Source: Alginatibacterium sediminis
Lineage (GTDB): Bacteria; Pseudomonadota; Gammaproteobacteria; Enterobacterales; Celerinatantimonadaceae
Direction: 5' to 3'
DNA length: 64,000 bases
NCBI RefSeq assembly: GCF_003610775.1
Contig: NZ_RAQO01000004.1
Location: 1,055,755-1,119,754, forward strand
The translations under genes were made by a program, and so were the position numbers. The notes under the pieces were generated by a model that saw only the letters and a list, made by a program, of their open reading frames with translations, did not search any database and was not told where the DNA came from. Shown one piece after another: positions 44,875 to 54,574 of the stretch; the stretch's first letter is position 1; each line of letters opens with the position of its first letter.

Positions 44875-45861
44875 TTAGTTGCGCTGACTATCCTGGACCT
44901 GCTTTTGGTATTCAGAGTTCATATAAACACTCATGAACGCTTCTAATTCTAGGATTTCTGATGTCAGCTCTTTAGGTGCTTGATTAATGTACACCAAAAA
45001 CAACTGGGAACATCCATGTAGTAAGCTAGAGTTAATAGGCGAAGTACTGGTAATTGTTCTGCAAGGGATTAATAGTTGCTGGGCTGAACCAAGTTCTATT
45101 CGTTTTTCTAGCGATTGCATGTAGTTCGCGATTTGACTCATTTCTTGTTGGTTGTGTCTAAATGGCGCTTTCGGTAGGTTGATATTAAGGCTTTGAGAAC
45201 CTTTGTTGCTTGGATCTACCGAAGCAGATCCAGTCGAGGGCTGTAGCGATCTTTTTGTGCCCATTGGTTTGTATTGTGCCAATACTTTTTGAGCGCCTTC
45301 GATAATAGGTGTTGCTACTTTTTGTTTGGTGGATTCAAAGTTATAGCCACTATTCTTAGGAGTGCTTTCAATTACGGCCTTATTGAAGCTTTGCCAAGTC
45401 TTGTACATGCCACTTTGCATCACAAAATCACGCAAAATAGGGTTTTCACAATTTTTTGCGGATAACGAATAGCTAATCGAAGCTTCGACATTTACGCGAT
45501 GTTGATGGGTAACTTCATTGAAACGACGGTGAGCTTCTTGGCAAAAAGCCAGCGAAATATAAGCTCTTTCTAGGTCGTTGTACATTTTGTTGTACTGTGG
45601 ATGGTCGAGGTTTTTGGCTAGATGGTTTTGAATACCGCTCATATGTTTTACTACTTCGTCGTTTTGGCGATTAAGAAACAAACGTAGTTGTCTGTAGTCA
45701 TCCGGTTTGTTTTTAATGAAAAGTCCTACAGCACTGTTTAGGTATTGGGCGCGCATTATTTGAGTTGCGGATTCTATAGTTGCTCTCGCAGAATAGATTG
45801 CAGTGCAAGATAGAGTGACAGCTATTAGCATGTTAGTAATGATGGAGCGTGTATTTTCCAT
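44875..45861 (-). CDS. Exported protein of unknown function (328 aa)
   Basis: The N-terminal hydrophobic stretch (about 8-26, ending ARA) is a probable signal peptide or anchor. The rest is mostly helical and polar with scattered cysteines (FCQEA, KNCEN, IPCRTI, HGCSQ), four of which could form two disulfides. A low-complexity linker lies near 205-225. I recognise no family. It is followed on the same strand, upstream, by two more envelope genes, but the 257-base gap suggests separate transcription. Confidence 0.6.
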   Translation of the reverse strand: MENTRSIITNMLIAVTLSCTAIYSARATIESATQIMRAQYLNSAVGLFIKNKPDDYRQLRLFLNRQNDEVVKHMSGIQNHLAKNLDHPQYNKMYNDLERAYISLAFCQEAHRRFNEVTHQHRVNVEASISYSLSAKNCENPILRDFVMQSGMYKTWQSFNKAVIESTPKNSGYNFESTKQKVATPIIEGAQKVLAQYKPMGTKRSLQPSTGSASVDPSNKGSQSLNINLPKAPFRHNQQEMSQIANYMQSLEKRIELGSAQQLLIPCRTITSTSPINSSLLHGCSQLFLVYINQAPKELTSEILELEAFMSVYMNSEYQKQVQDSQRN

Positions 45862-46118
45862 TGCAGAATATCCTCGAACGTTGAAATTACTCTTGCCAGT
45901 TCTGTATATTATTAATCAAGGATAGCTTACAAATGACTCTACGATTAAAACTAACTAGTGGACTTCTCAGATTTTGGACTTTCCAGCTTTCACTAGACAG
46001 CTTAATAATGAGAAAATGTAACTCTAAATCTCAATTGATGAATCTTTCTGATAGATCTAACTAAAGCATTTTGGGGCAAAAATGAGTTACCCACCAACCG
46101 CCATCCATGGCTCTACCA

Positions 46119-46721
46119 CTACCAGTTTTCTTTCACTTTATTATCAACCTGAATATTAATCTCGGTTGGGTTTTTGGCCTCTTCAATTAAGGCGTCCCCT
46201 ACTTTGCTTTTCAGTTGATTGTCTCCGGCTGCGTTGGCTTTGCGAATATCAATCTCGGCTTGTTTGGCACTAACTGCTGTTTCCGCCAATTGAACATCGG
46301 TGTCGATGAAGTCGTCAGCTCGATTAACCCGGGCGCTGCTCATGGCTTTCTTCTCGTCCAAGGCCATGCGGCGTTCTTCAAGCTCAAGTTCGAACAAGCG
46401 GTCTTCCATTGTTAGCTTGCGATTTTTATCCGATAAGGCCTCTGCGTCGAGCTTTTGTTGTTGCATTTGCTGTTGTTGTTGCGCTGCCAGTTTACGACGC
46501 GCTTCTTTTTCTGCGGCAGCCTTAGCTTGCTTGCGCTGCTGCGCCAGCTTGTTGTTTTCGGCTTCAAGTGCGCGTTGGCGTTTGGCCTCGGCGGCGTTGC
46601 TTAATCGAAGCACTTCAGCTTTCTCTTGCTGGTGAATGGCACCCAGTTGTGATTCTAAGTTGGCAGCTGCGTTAAACGAAAGCATATAGGCAATGGCTGC
46701 AAGCCCTAGTTTATTTGTCAT
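46119..46721 (-). CDS. Exported coiled-coil protein (DUF5384-like)
   Basis: 200 residues with a signal peptide (about 1-20, ending NAA), then a long charged coiled coil (about 25-130) rich in Gln, Lys, Ala and Glu, including a run of QQQQQMQQQ near 83-91. The C-terminal part ends TEINIQVDNKVKENW. It resembles the periplasmic coiled-coil DUF5384 proteins, but that is a recollection, not a search. It lies just downstream of the glycine-zipper lipoprotein gene on the same strand (44-base gap), suggesting a two-gene operon. Confidence 0.65.
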   Translation of the reverse strand: MTNKLGLAAIAYMLSFNAAANLESQLGAIHQQEKAEVLRLSNAAEAKRQRALEAENNKLAQQRKQAKAAAEKEARRKLAAQQQQQMQQQKLDAEALSDKNRKLTMEDRLFELELEERRMALDEKKAMSSARVNRADDFIDTDVQLAETAVSAKQAEIDIRKANAAGDNQLKSKVGDALIEEAKNPTEINIQVDNKVKENW

Positions 46722-46765
46722 CTACGCGACTCCTATTTCTAATTTAATCCCAAGATAAAGTCTGC

Positions 46766-47344
46766 TTACGATGCGCTATCGCTAGCTAAACAAGCGTTGT
46801 TAGGCTGAATACGGGTTTCGTTACGTACCGTTGTAACCAACAGCGCAACCCCATTTTTAAACTCACACATGGCGCCTACTTGCGCAGAAATGAAGGTCTT
46901 TTTGTGTTTTACGGTTTCAACTGCGCGTTTGCCATCCACAACGGTTTCAATGTCTTCGATAACTTCTTGGCGGTAGGTAAGCTGCACCCCATCGACCATG
47001 GTGGTGTCTTCTACCGTTGAGCCAATCGCAGAGCCAACCCCTGCACCGGCAACTCCACCGGCTGCCGTGCCATAACGTGAATTAGACTCACTACCGGCAG
47101 CAGCCCCAACTAGCGCACCAATGATGGCGCCAGCCATTTGTGCATTTTCTTTGTTGGCACTGTTATCAACCGCAACCTTGGCCGGCAAAATGGCTACAAT
47201 TTCAATGGTTTTAGCTTCAACCTGGGTATTGATTGCATCAACGTTGTAGGAGTCAGCACGATGCTGTTCGCCGGTTGCAGCGCAGCCGCTGAGGCCAAGC
47301 ACAATAGCGCCAGTTATGAATGTGGTACGGATGGATGTTTGCAC
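46766..47344 (-). CDS. Glycine-zipper outer-membrane lipoprotein
   Basis: 192 residues. Lipobox LSGC places the lipidated Cys at about 21. The glycine zipper AGAIIGALVGAAAG ... GTAAGGVAGAGVGSAIG (about 70-110) is of the SlyB/PcP type and spans or associates with membrane. A beta-rich tail with two Cys follows. A structural or stress role in the envelope is usual for the fold. Probable operon with the coiled-coil gene behind it. Confidence 0.8.
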   Translation of the reverse strand: MQTSIRTTFITGAIVLGLSGCAATGEQHRADSYNVDAINTQVEAKTIEIVAILPAKVAVDNSANKENAQMAGAIIGALVGAAAGSESNSRYGTAAGGVAGAGVGSAIGSTVEDTTMVDGVQLTYRQEVIEDIETVVDGKRAVETVKHKKTFISAQVGAMCEFKNGVALLVTTVRNETRIQPNNACLASDSAS

Positions 47345-47528
47345 GGTGTGTCGCCTTTATTCGCAAGATTAATATTGCGTACAAAGTAAGCGTAAGCCCG
47401 CTTTTGAGCAAATAATTATGGGCTTGTTCTATTCGATTGTTTGATAGGTTATAAGTTGACAGATGCTAAGCGATCCCATATGGCGTAAGTATTTACACAG
47501 CTCATGACATCGCTGTGCTTAGCCTTTG

Positions 47529-47565
47529 AGCAGCGCTACGGCATCAAACCATAGCGCTGCTTATT
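47529..47565. terminator. Strong hairpin before the CorA remnant
   Basis: Perfect 10-bp arms AGCAGCGCTA (47529-47538) / TAGCGCTGCT (47552-47561), 13-base loop, followed by TATTTTA. It looks like a terminator on the plus strand with no gene upstream of it, perhaps left over from a deleted gene. Confidence 0.55.
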
Positions 47566-47597
47566 TTATGCAGATTCGGGACTATTGATAATGGCTA

Positions 47598-48335
47598 ATG
47601 AGCCATCAACATGGGTGTCACGTTGCGGGTACGCCACGACAATTTTGTTTACTTCAAATAGCGATGTTTGTAGGAACCAATATATTAATAACGCGCCATG
47701 CACAAAACTCAATGTCTATCGATGCCTTATTTACTAACGAAGGTAAAAAACACTTACTAAAGAGTCCAATGACACTCGCATTACGCATTTTTCATTATAG
47801 CTGCGGTATATATTTACAAAATGTATTCGAATTTGAAGACAAACTAGAAAATTTAGAAGATACCTTCCAAAGTGGCGGCAACGACAAAATGATGCAAGAA
47901 ATTACTTTGTATCGTTCGCGGCTTACTAAGTTGAAACGTACCTTTAATTACCACAGCAATATAGGGGCTTAACTTAAAACACTAGTTGAAGATGAAACAT
48001 CTATCATAAATCAAGCGGAACTTCATACTGTTATTGATGTTCATGAAAGGATAGAACGCCTTCTCAGTCTTTCGCAAATGCATTATGATATTTGCAGCGA
48101 TTTAGTAAATGGTTATCTTTCAGTGACTTCGCATCAGCTTAATGCCACTATGCGGGTACTAACAGTGATCACGGCCATTTTTATTCCATTAGGATTTTTA
48201 GCCGGTCTTTATGGCATGAATTTCGAATATATACCTGAGTTAAAGCTTACACATGGTTATTTCTACCTGCTTGGCTTTATGTCTATACTCGCGTTAGGTT
48301 TAATAGGCTTATTCAAAAAAATCCGCTGGTTGTAG
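47598..48335 (+). pseudogene. Decayed CorA-family magnesium/metal transporter
   Basis: Reading in one frame: MFVGTNILITRHAQNS...KRTFNYHSNIGA, stop (TAA 47970-47972), then [12 protein letters not shown]...[31 protein letters not shown], the GMN signature and final two helices of CorA. The N-terminal cytoplasmic half (about 100-150 residues) is missing and the first codons (47598-47660) are unrelated. So the gene lost its 5' end and has a nonsense codon. Not expected to be functional. Confidence 0.85.
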
Positions 48336-48494
48336 ATTAAATATTAGTTGTATCTAATAATAAAATTCAGAAATATAAGTAGCGTGCCCATTTGGAACGC
48401 TATTTTTTTGGTTTAAAAATATAGTGTTTTGACATGGCTTGCTTTAATAGATTTACGTAAATTAAGGCTTTAATTACTTAAGGATAAGTATCAT

Positions 48495-49310
48495 ATGATT
48501 ACCAATCGGCTAGCTTATGTTAGCAGAAAAATATGCCTAACAATTTTATTATTATGCCTACCAACAACGAGCATTGCTGCTGAATCAAGTAAAGTATTCC
48601 ATAGTGTATCGCTCGATTACGATGCTCGTCTTATCGTGGTACCTTTTAGTGAAGAAACCGACAATAATCACTACATCATTAGTTTCGATGGTCTTGAAAA
48701 ATACTTACCCATGCAAACTGGCTTATATGAGAAACAACGAATCGATAATAGCCAAGAATACCAATACCAGTTAATCGATACGCCGCTTACACATCTTCGA
48801 AGCAATCAAGGTGGAACCCTCATCGATAGCAACTGGATCGACACTTATCGTGTCTATCTTCCTGATGGCCTAAAGTTTGACGTGGTCTACGCTGGCGAAG
48901 CAGACATAGTTAAAGCGCGTAATATTCGAGCGTCCTATGCTTTAGAGCAAGGACAGTTTGAAAGTAAAATAGCAGCCAAGCGCGAAGTGGCCAAAGCACA
49001 ACTCGCTTTTGAAGAACAATGCCAACACAGTGTTGAAATTAATCTCAACTGGAAACAATTTGCTGACGCCGGCCAAAAGGCATTGCCAGGACAATTTGCT
49101 AAATCTTTGTTAGCGTTGCAGCAGATTTGCGCTATTGACGCCGACTATAAAGAGGCAATCCAAGATATCAGTAAAATCAGTGTGCTAGCTCAAACTCAAG
49201 GCCAAGCACAAAGCATTGAGCTTAACGCAAATCAACTTACCTTTAAGCTAGTGGCTAATGCCGCCAACGTGCAACTAGCAAGCTTCCACCATATTCTAGA
49301 TTTACTATAG
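48495..49310 (+). CDS. Exported protein of unknown function (271 aa)
   Basis: Signal peptide about 1-28 (ending IAA). An N-terminal beta-rich domain (SVSLDYDARLIVVPF...) of about 120 residues is followed by a helical C-terminal domain (about 165-271) with EEQCQHSVEI...W..F...ALQQICAIDADYKEAIQDIS. The latter also forms the next protein. I recognise no family. The ATG follows AAGGATAAG. It is 22 bases before the next gene, so the two form an operon. Confidence 0.7.
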   Translation: MITNRLAYVSRKICLTILLLCLPTTSIAAESSKVFHSVSLDYDARLIVVPFSEETDNNHYIISFDGLEKYLPMQTGLYEKQRIDNSQEYQYQLIDTPLTHLRSNQGGTLIDSNWIDTYRVYLPDGLKFDVVYAGEADIVKARNIRASYALEQGQFESKIAAKREVAKAQLAFEEQCQHSVEINLNWKQFADAGQKALPGQFAKSLLALQQICAIDADYKEAIQDISKISVLAQTQGQAQSIELNANQLTFKLVANAANVQLASFHHILDLL

Positions 49311-49332
49311 AACTCCAAATAAGGACATTTGA

Positions 49333-49818
49333 ATGAAACTCAAAGTAATTGCTTTAGTCGTGCTTCAGCTTACAGCAAGCTACGCATATGCTGGTGTTAA
49401 AGACAAAAAAGCGATACGTGGCGCTGATGAAGTGCTCATTGAAAATGTAGCCAAAACCCAAGCTGCCTGTGGTAACGCTGTTTTAGAAACAACCAGTGAC
49501 TGGGCTTCTTTTGAAGCGATGATAGAATCAAACGCCGACGTTCTCGCAGATAAAAAATATCAAACCCAGTGGATCTATAGCCAAGCTGGCGAACGTAACG
49601 CAGCTGTACTTGAAGCTTTAGCTAAGGTTTGTGCTGATGATGCGGATTACAAAGAAGAGATAGCAAATCTCAGCCAAGTAATCTTTGTTTCCAAAGCCGA
49701 CTTCACCGATACATGGTCAGATCTTAGCCTCGAAGGCAACACTTTAACGGTTAACGTTGGCCACTATATGACGCGTCGCAGCGACGACTACATTAGCAAA
49801 ATCAAAGCACTATACTAG
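49333..49818 (+). CDS. Exported single-domain paralogue of the preceding protein
   Basis: A 161-residue protein with a signal peptide (about 1-20, ending AYA). Its mature part shares with the previous protein the pattern Q..C......W..F, AL..(V/I)CA.DADYKE.I..(L/I)S and a L..N.LT..V end. Both retain the paired cysteines, probably a disulfide. The function is unknown; pair formation is plausible. RBS AAGGAC. Confidence 0.7.
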   Translation: MKLKVIALVVLQLTASYAYAGVKDKKAIRGADEVLIENVAKTQAACGNAVLETTSDWASFEAMIESNADVLADKKYQTQWIYSQAGERNAAVLEALAKVCADDADYKEEIANLSQVIFVSKADFTDTWSDLSLEGNTLTVNVGHYMTRRSDDYISKIKALY

Positions 49819-50185
49819 CACTAGTAATCTTAGGCTCCCATGATTGGGAGTCATGTCTTCGATAAACTCCCCTCCTCCATTTAGCCCTTTTTTTGTTGTG
49901 CCAGAATGCTGATATTTATATGTGCATTTACTAATTCATAATTTATTTAATCATACAATACTGAGAACTGGTTCAAGTTTTTAAAGGCTCGTTGCTGAAT
50001 GCTACATCTTTGTAAGCACTATGTAGCGCGGATCTCATTTCTTTGATGAATTTTTCACCTTTGCTTGACCTAGCCACGCGCAATTACCATATTGTATTGT
50101 AAATACACATGGTACTGATGTTGTGTTTAAGATTGACGGGCTAAGAGAAACGTCGTTATTGCTATAGATACTCAAAGGATTGAAA
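49819..50185. other. Intergenic region before the TRAP operon
   Basis: 367 bases. A CTCCCA/TGGGAG hairpin (49834-49851) after the previous gene lacks a T-run and may be a weak terminator. The TRAP promoter lies within, but no operator is evident. Confidence 0.4.
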
Positions 50186-51172
50186 ATGAAATCGTTTAAA
50201 AAATCATTGTTAACACTAAGCGCGGTCGCCCTTGCAATGGCAAGTGCCGCATCAGTAAATGCAACCGAGTGGAAAGGTTGGAACATTCATAAAGCTGGCT
50301 ACCCAAATACCGTTGGTATGGATAAATTTGCCGAGCTAGTTGCTGAAAAATCTGGTGGCGACTTCACGATTAAAATGTTCCATGCTGGTGTACTAGGTAG
50401 CCAACCTGATGCCATTGAGCAAGTTCGTATCGGTGGTTTAGAAATTGCCAACTTCAGCCTAGGACCTATCGGCCCTATCGTACCTGAAGCAAACGTGCTT
50501 TCGCTTCCATTCGTATTCAAAGATGTAGACCACATGCACCGTGCTATGGACGGAGCTGTTGGCGATACTATTAATGCAGGCATGGAGAAAAAAGGTTTAA
50601 TCAGCTTAGCTTGGTACGATGCTGGTGCACGTTCTTTTTATAACTCTAAAAAGCCAATCATGCAGCCAAGCGACCTTGAAGGCATGAAAGTTCGCGTAAT
50701 GAACAACGAGCTTTATTCTGGAATGATTAGCTCTTTAGGCGGAAACCCATCACCTATTGCTTATGCAGAAGTATTCCAAGCTCTAAAAACCGGCGTTGTT
50801 GATGGTGCTGAAAACGGTTGGCCTGAATATGAGTCAATGGGTCACTTTGAAGTCGCTGGATATTATTCATTATCTCAGCATTTGATCATTCCACAGTGTT
50901 TATGTGTGAATGCAAAAATGTACCGAGCGCTTTCAGAAGAAGACCAAGCGATGCTTAAAGAAGCAGCCGTGGAGTCCGCAGCAGTACAACGTGACCTTTG
51001 GAAAGCACGCGAACTATCTAGCCGCGCAATTGTTGAGAAAGCCGGTAATAAAATCAACGAAATTCCAAACAAAGCCGAGTTCCAAGCAGCAATGCAGCCG
51101 GTATACACTAAGTACCTTGGTGATAACCCAGAACTTAAGCCTTTGGTTGAGTTAATTCAAAGCACGAACTAG
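50186..51172 (+). CDS. dctP: TRAP transporter substrate-binding protein DctP
   Basis: A 328-residue periplasmic solute-binding protein. The signal peptide is about 1-27 (ending VNA). The DctP fold is clear: GVLGSQPDAIEQVRIGGLEIANFS and the carboxylate-clamp segment LEGMKVRVMNNELYSGMISSLGGNPSPIAYAEVFQALKTGVVDGAENGWPEY. Arg in KVRVMN is the usual ligand-carboxylate residue, so the substrate is probably an organic acid. ATG 50186 with AAAGGA upstream is chosen over TTG 50180. First gene of dctPQM. Confidence 0.93.
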   Translation: MKSFKKSLLTLSAVALAMASAASVNATEWKGWNIHKAGYPNTVGMDKFAELVAEKSGGDFTIKMFHAGVLGSQPDAIEQVRIGGLEIANFSLGPIGPIVPEANVLSLPFVFKDVDHMHRAMDGAVGDTINAGMEKKGLISLAWYDAGARSFYNSKKPIMQPSDLEGMKVRVMNNELYSGMISSLGGNPSPIAYAEVFQALKTGVVDGAENGWPEYESMGHFEVAGYYSLSQHLIIPQCLCVNAKMYRALSEEDQAMLKEAAVESAAVQRDLWKARELSSRAIVEKAGNKINEIPNKAEFQAAMQPVYTKYLGDNPELKPLVELIQSTN

Positions 51173-51190
51173 AAACATATAAAGTAACAC

Positions 51191-51218
51191 GCCGCTGCCC
51201 TCGCAGCGGCCTTTTAGT
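51191..51218 (+). terminator. Hairpin between dctP and dctQ
   Basis: Perfect 8-bp stem GCCGCTGC (51191-51198) / GCAGCGGC (51203-51210), 4-base loop, then CTTTTAGTTT. It starts 18 bases after dctP and probably causes partial termination so that binding protein exceeds permease. Confidence 0.82.
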
Positions 51219-51383
51219 TTAAGCATTACAATCAGCATTTACATTTTGTTTTTGTTTCGGGCAATCCACATACCGTTTGTAAGACTGTAGCCGCGTAGTT
51301 TGCAGCTTAGGTAAATGAACTATTTAAGATGATTGTTTGAACTTATGGCTACGCTGTAAATGATTTGCTATGGATGGTTTTCG

Positions 51384-51911
51384 ATGTCTCAGCAACACAT
51401 ACCACAACGCTCCAAATATGATACCTTTTTAGACGGTTTAGCCAGTTTTAGCATGGCGATTGCCGGCTCCGCACTGGTGGTATTAACCGCTACTTTTGGT
51501 TGGTTGGTATTTGGCCGTTATATACTAAATTCAACCCCGACCTGGGTTGAGCAGTCCGCTTTACTGCTAGTCGTATTGATCGGATTTTTGGGTGCCAGCG
51601 TTGGTATTCATCGCCAGACTCACCTTGGTGTTTCGTTTTTTAGAGACCGAAGCCCAGTTTGGCTACAACATATTTTTGATCTTATTTCACAACTCTCACT
51701 TGGTATTTTTGGCTACGTGATGATGGTCAATTCCTACGAGTTGATGTTGTTTAAATGGGGGTCTGATATTCCTTTACTTGGCATTCCTGAAGGCGTGCGC
51801 GCCATTCCAATTATGCTTTGCGGTGGCTTAACCATGCTTTATTCAATTGGGCATCTTATCCATCTTCTTCAATTCATTGTTTCTTCAAACAAAACAGACG
51901 TAAAGGGATAG
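51384..51911 (+). CDS. dctQ: TRAP transporter small permease DctQ
   Basis: A 175-residue protein with four membrane helices (about 18-42, 52-75, 93-115, 133-155), the DctQ layout, including the conserved VEQSALLLVVLIGFLGASVG block. ATG 51384 is chosen; ATG 51360 would add eight residues without an RBS. It partners with DctM, starting 5 bases later. Confidence 0.88.
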   Translation: MSQQHIPQRSKYDTFLDGLASFSMAIAGSALVVLTATFGWLVFGRYILNSTPTWVEQSALLLVVLIGFLGASVGIHRQTHLGVSFFRDRSPVWLQHIFDLISQLSLGIFGYVMMVNSYELMLFKWGSDIPLLGIPEGVRAIPIMLCGGLTMLYSIGHLIHLLQFIVSSNKTDVKG

Positions 51912-51915
51912 TTTC

Positions 51916-53202
51916 ATGGGTTTGTTTTTACTTATGGCAGTATTTGCCATCGGCGTTGTTATTGGTACCCCAGTTGCGTTTGCCTTGGGCATTGCAGCAG
52001 TATCCGCGTTCGCCTATGAGGGTTTACCACTTCTAATTGCCTTCCAACGGATTATTGCGGGAATTAGTGTTTTTTCACTGCTTGCTATCCCATTCTTTAT
52101 TTTTGCTGGTGAGTTAATGTTTCACGGTGGGATCGCGGTGCGCCTCGTGCGCTTCGCATCTTCTGCTGTTGGCGCTGTTCGCGGCGGCTTAGGCATTGTG
52201 AATGTCATGTCTTCGATGCTGTTTGGTGGTATCTCAGGCTCAGCAGTGGCTGATATTTCAGCGCTAGGTTCAATTTTGATCCCAGTAATGAAAAAGAAAG
52301 GTTACGACGAAGATTACGCGGTAAACGTAACGGTTACCTCTTCTATTGCAGGGATCATGATCCCGCCAAGTCATAACATGATTCTGTATGCAGTTGCAGC
52401 AGGTGGGGGTATATCGATAACCCAGCTATTTATGGCAGGTGTTGTTCCCGGCGTAATGATGTGCTTAATTTTAGCGCTCACCGCCTACTTGGTAGCCGTT
52501 AAACGTGGTTACACCGCCGAAAAATTCCCTGGGTTTTACGCGTTGTTTGTTCACTTCATAGTTGCTTTGCCTGGATTAATGACAGCGGTGATTATTGTTG
52601 GTGGCGTACTCTCTGGTGTTTTCACTGTCACAGAGTCTGGAGCCTTTGGTACTATTTACGCCATTGTAGTCACAGTGTTTGTCTATCGCGCTTTAACTTG
52701 GGAAAAGTTTAAACTTGCGGTACTCAACTCGGTGAAAACCACGGCAATGGTCATGGTATTGATAGCCTGTGCGGCAGCCTTTGCCTACATGCTCACCTAT
52801 TATCAAGTACCAAGTTTGATGATCGAATTTTTAACCGGGATTTCAGATAATCCTATCGTTATTATTTTGTTGATCAATCTCATGTTGCTAACTCTGGGTA
52901 TGGTTATGGATATGGCAGCATTAATTCTTATCTGTACGCCGATATTCCTACCGGTTGCTCAAAGTATTGGGATTGACCCGCTACAGTTTGGCATGATCTT
53001 AATGATGAACTTAGGCCTAGGTTTGTGTACACCTCCGGTTGGGGCTTGTTTATTTGTGGGTTGCGCCGTAGGTAATGTGCCCATGGAAAAAGCAGTTAAG
53101 ACTATATGGCCATTCTACGCTGCTATCTTAGTTGCGCTAATGCTAACCACATTTTGGCCTGCGGTTTCACTTACCCTACCCAATTACATTGCTGGGTTGT
53201 AA
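51916..53202 (+). CDS. dctM: TRAP transporter large permease DctM
   Basis: A 428-residue permease with about 11-12 helices. The family blocks GGLGIVNVMSSMLFGGISGSAVADISALGSILIP, MIPPSHNMILYA and LGLGLCTPPVGACLFVGCAVG are intact. It couples Na+ entry to uptake of the DctP-bound substrate. AAAGGGA lies before the ATG, in the end of dctQ. A bidirectional terminator follows. Confidence 0.94.
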   Translation: MGLFLLMAVFAIGVVIGTPVAFALGIAAVSAFAYEGLPLLIAFQRIIAGISVFSLLAIPFFIFAGELMFHGGIAVRLVRFASSAVGAVRGGLGIVNVMSSMLFGGISGSAVADISALGSILIPVMKKKGYDEDYAVNVTVTSSIAGIMIPPSHNMILYAVAAGGGISITQLFMAGVVPGVMMCLILALTAYLVAVKRGYTAEKFPGFYALFVHFIVALPGLMTAVIIVGGVLSGVFTVTESGAFGTIYAIVVTVFVYRALTWEKFKLAVLNSVKTTAMVMVLIACAAAFAYMLTYYQVPSLMIEFLTGISDNPIVIILLINLMLLTLGMVMDMAALILICTPIFLPVAQSIGIDPLQFGMILMMNLGLGLCTPPVGACLFVGCAVGNVPMEKAVKTIWPFYAAILVALMLTTFWPAVSLTLPNYIAGL

Positions 53203-53217
53203 AGGTTTAATCACCAT

Positions 53218-53247
53218 AAAAAAACGCGCTATTAAGCGCGTTTTTTT
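53218..53247. terminator. Bidirectional terminator between dctM and purC
   Basis: Arms ACGCGCT / AGCGCGT around ATTA, with As before and seven Ts after, so it can stop transcription from both convergent genes. Confidence 0.9.
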
Positions 53248-53278
53248 GTATCTAAGCCGCAGCCACTAACACTACGAA

Positions 53279-54385
53279 CTACTTTACAATCAAACCATAC
53301 TCTTTATCGAGGATATCGATAACATCTTGACGAGGAGTGTCGCTGATCTCAATTTTGCGACCGGTAATTTTTTCAGCAATACCAGTGTATACCCGTGATA
53401 CTTCCATCAGTACCGATTCTGGTAATAGATTGTCAGCGGCAAGTGCTTGACGCTCTTGCATACGGTCTTTATTCAACAAAATATCTGGATCTGGGAAATG
53501 GTTTAGCAGCAACTGGCGGAAACTCTCTTTCGAGTTTTCAACCACTTTACCGTTACGGTATTGTTCGCCATCCCAAATACGTGATGAATCAGGCGTACCC
53601 ACTTCATCCATATAAATGAGTTTCTCTTGGCCCTTAGCGTCTTCTACGTAACCAAATTCGAATTTGGTATCAACGAACACCTGGTCAATTTTCGCTAACT
53701 CGTTGTGAATGACATTAAAGCCTTCTGTTAACAAACGCTCATACACGGCGATGTCTTCAGTGCTTCTAAAGTTAAACGCGGCAAAATTATTAGCAATGTC
53801 GTCACGACTGATGTTTACATCGTCAACAGCAGGAACGCCAGGAATACCCTCTAAGATACCTTTAGTTGAAGGTGTCATGAGTAGCTCAGGTAGTTTTTGA
53901 TCTTTTTGCAGACCTTCGCTTAGCTCAATACCGCAGAAGTTACGTTCGCCTTTACTGTACGAGCGCCACATAGAACCGGTGATATATTGACGACATATCG
54001 CTTCAATCATGACTGGTTTAGCTTTTTGTACAATCCAAACCAGAGGATGAGGAATATCAAGAATATGACTATCAGCCAAACCTTGTTGTTTGAAGCATTC
54101 AAACCAATGGTTTGAAATCGCATTGAGTGCTGCACCTTTACCAGGTACGCCCCGCATGCCACCCTCTCCTTGCCAAATACAATCGAAGGCAGAAATTCGG
54201 TCGCTAATTACCATTATTGCCAGTGGTGCATCTGCTGCCACATCATAGCCGCGCTCTTGTATCAAGCGTTTACTATCTTCAGCATTCAACCAATAAACAG
54301 AACGAACTTTACCACTATGAACTGCACCATCAGTACGAATTGGCAGGTCATCATTAACCGCTAAAACCTTATCGGCAAGACTCAT
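53279..54385 (-). CDS. purC: SAICAR synthase PurC (long form)
   Basis: A 368-residue enzyme that joins CAIR and aspartate in purine synthesis. It begins [19 protein letters not shown] and contains [19 protein letters not shown] and VDTKFEFGY(V)... (the ADP-forming ligase blocks). This is the about 367-residue gammaproteobacterial form, not the 237-residue E. coli type. ATG 54385 gives the family start; GAGGG lies 11 bases upstream. Stands alone. No purine riboswitch or PurR box was seen. Confidence 0.94.
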   Translation of the reverse strand: MSLADKVLAVNDDLPIRTDGAVHSGKVRSVYWLNAEDSKRLIQERGYDVAADAPLAIMVISDRISAFDCIWQGEGGMRGVPGKGAALNAISNHWFECFKQQGLADSHILDIPHPLVWIVQKAKPVMIEAICRQYITGSMWRSYSKGERNFCGIELSEGLQKDQKLPELLMTPSTKGILEGIPGVPAVDDVNISRDDIANNFAAFNFRSTEDIAVYERLLTEGFNVIHNELAKIDQVFVDTKFEFGYVEDAKGQEKLIYMDEVGTPDSSRIWDGEQYRNGKVVENSKESFRQLLLNHFPDPDILLNKDRMQERQALAADNLLPESVLMEVSRVYTGIAEKITGRKIEISDTPRQDVIDILDKEYGLIVK

Positions 54386-54574
54386 CTTCAAACATCCCTC
54401 GTTGCTTTAGAAAATTGCTGTCGGATATTATCAGAACTAATTCGCTTAATCAGCACTTGTGATCTGGATCGCCTGAAAAATGTCCTAATAGCACGATAAA
54501 AACCGATAATTCTGGCTTTATGTATTACAAATAACTAAGATTATACGATTGTTTAGTAATCGAACGATAATCAC

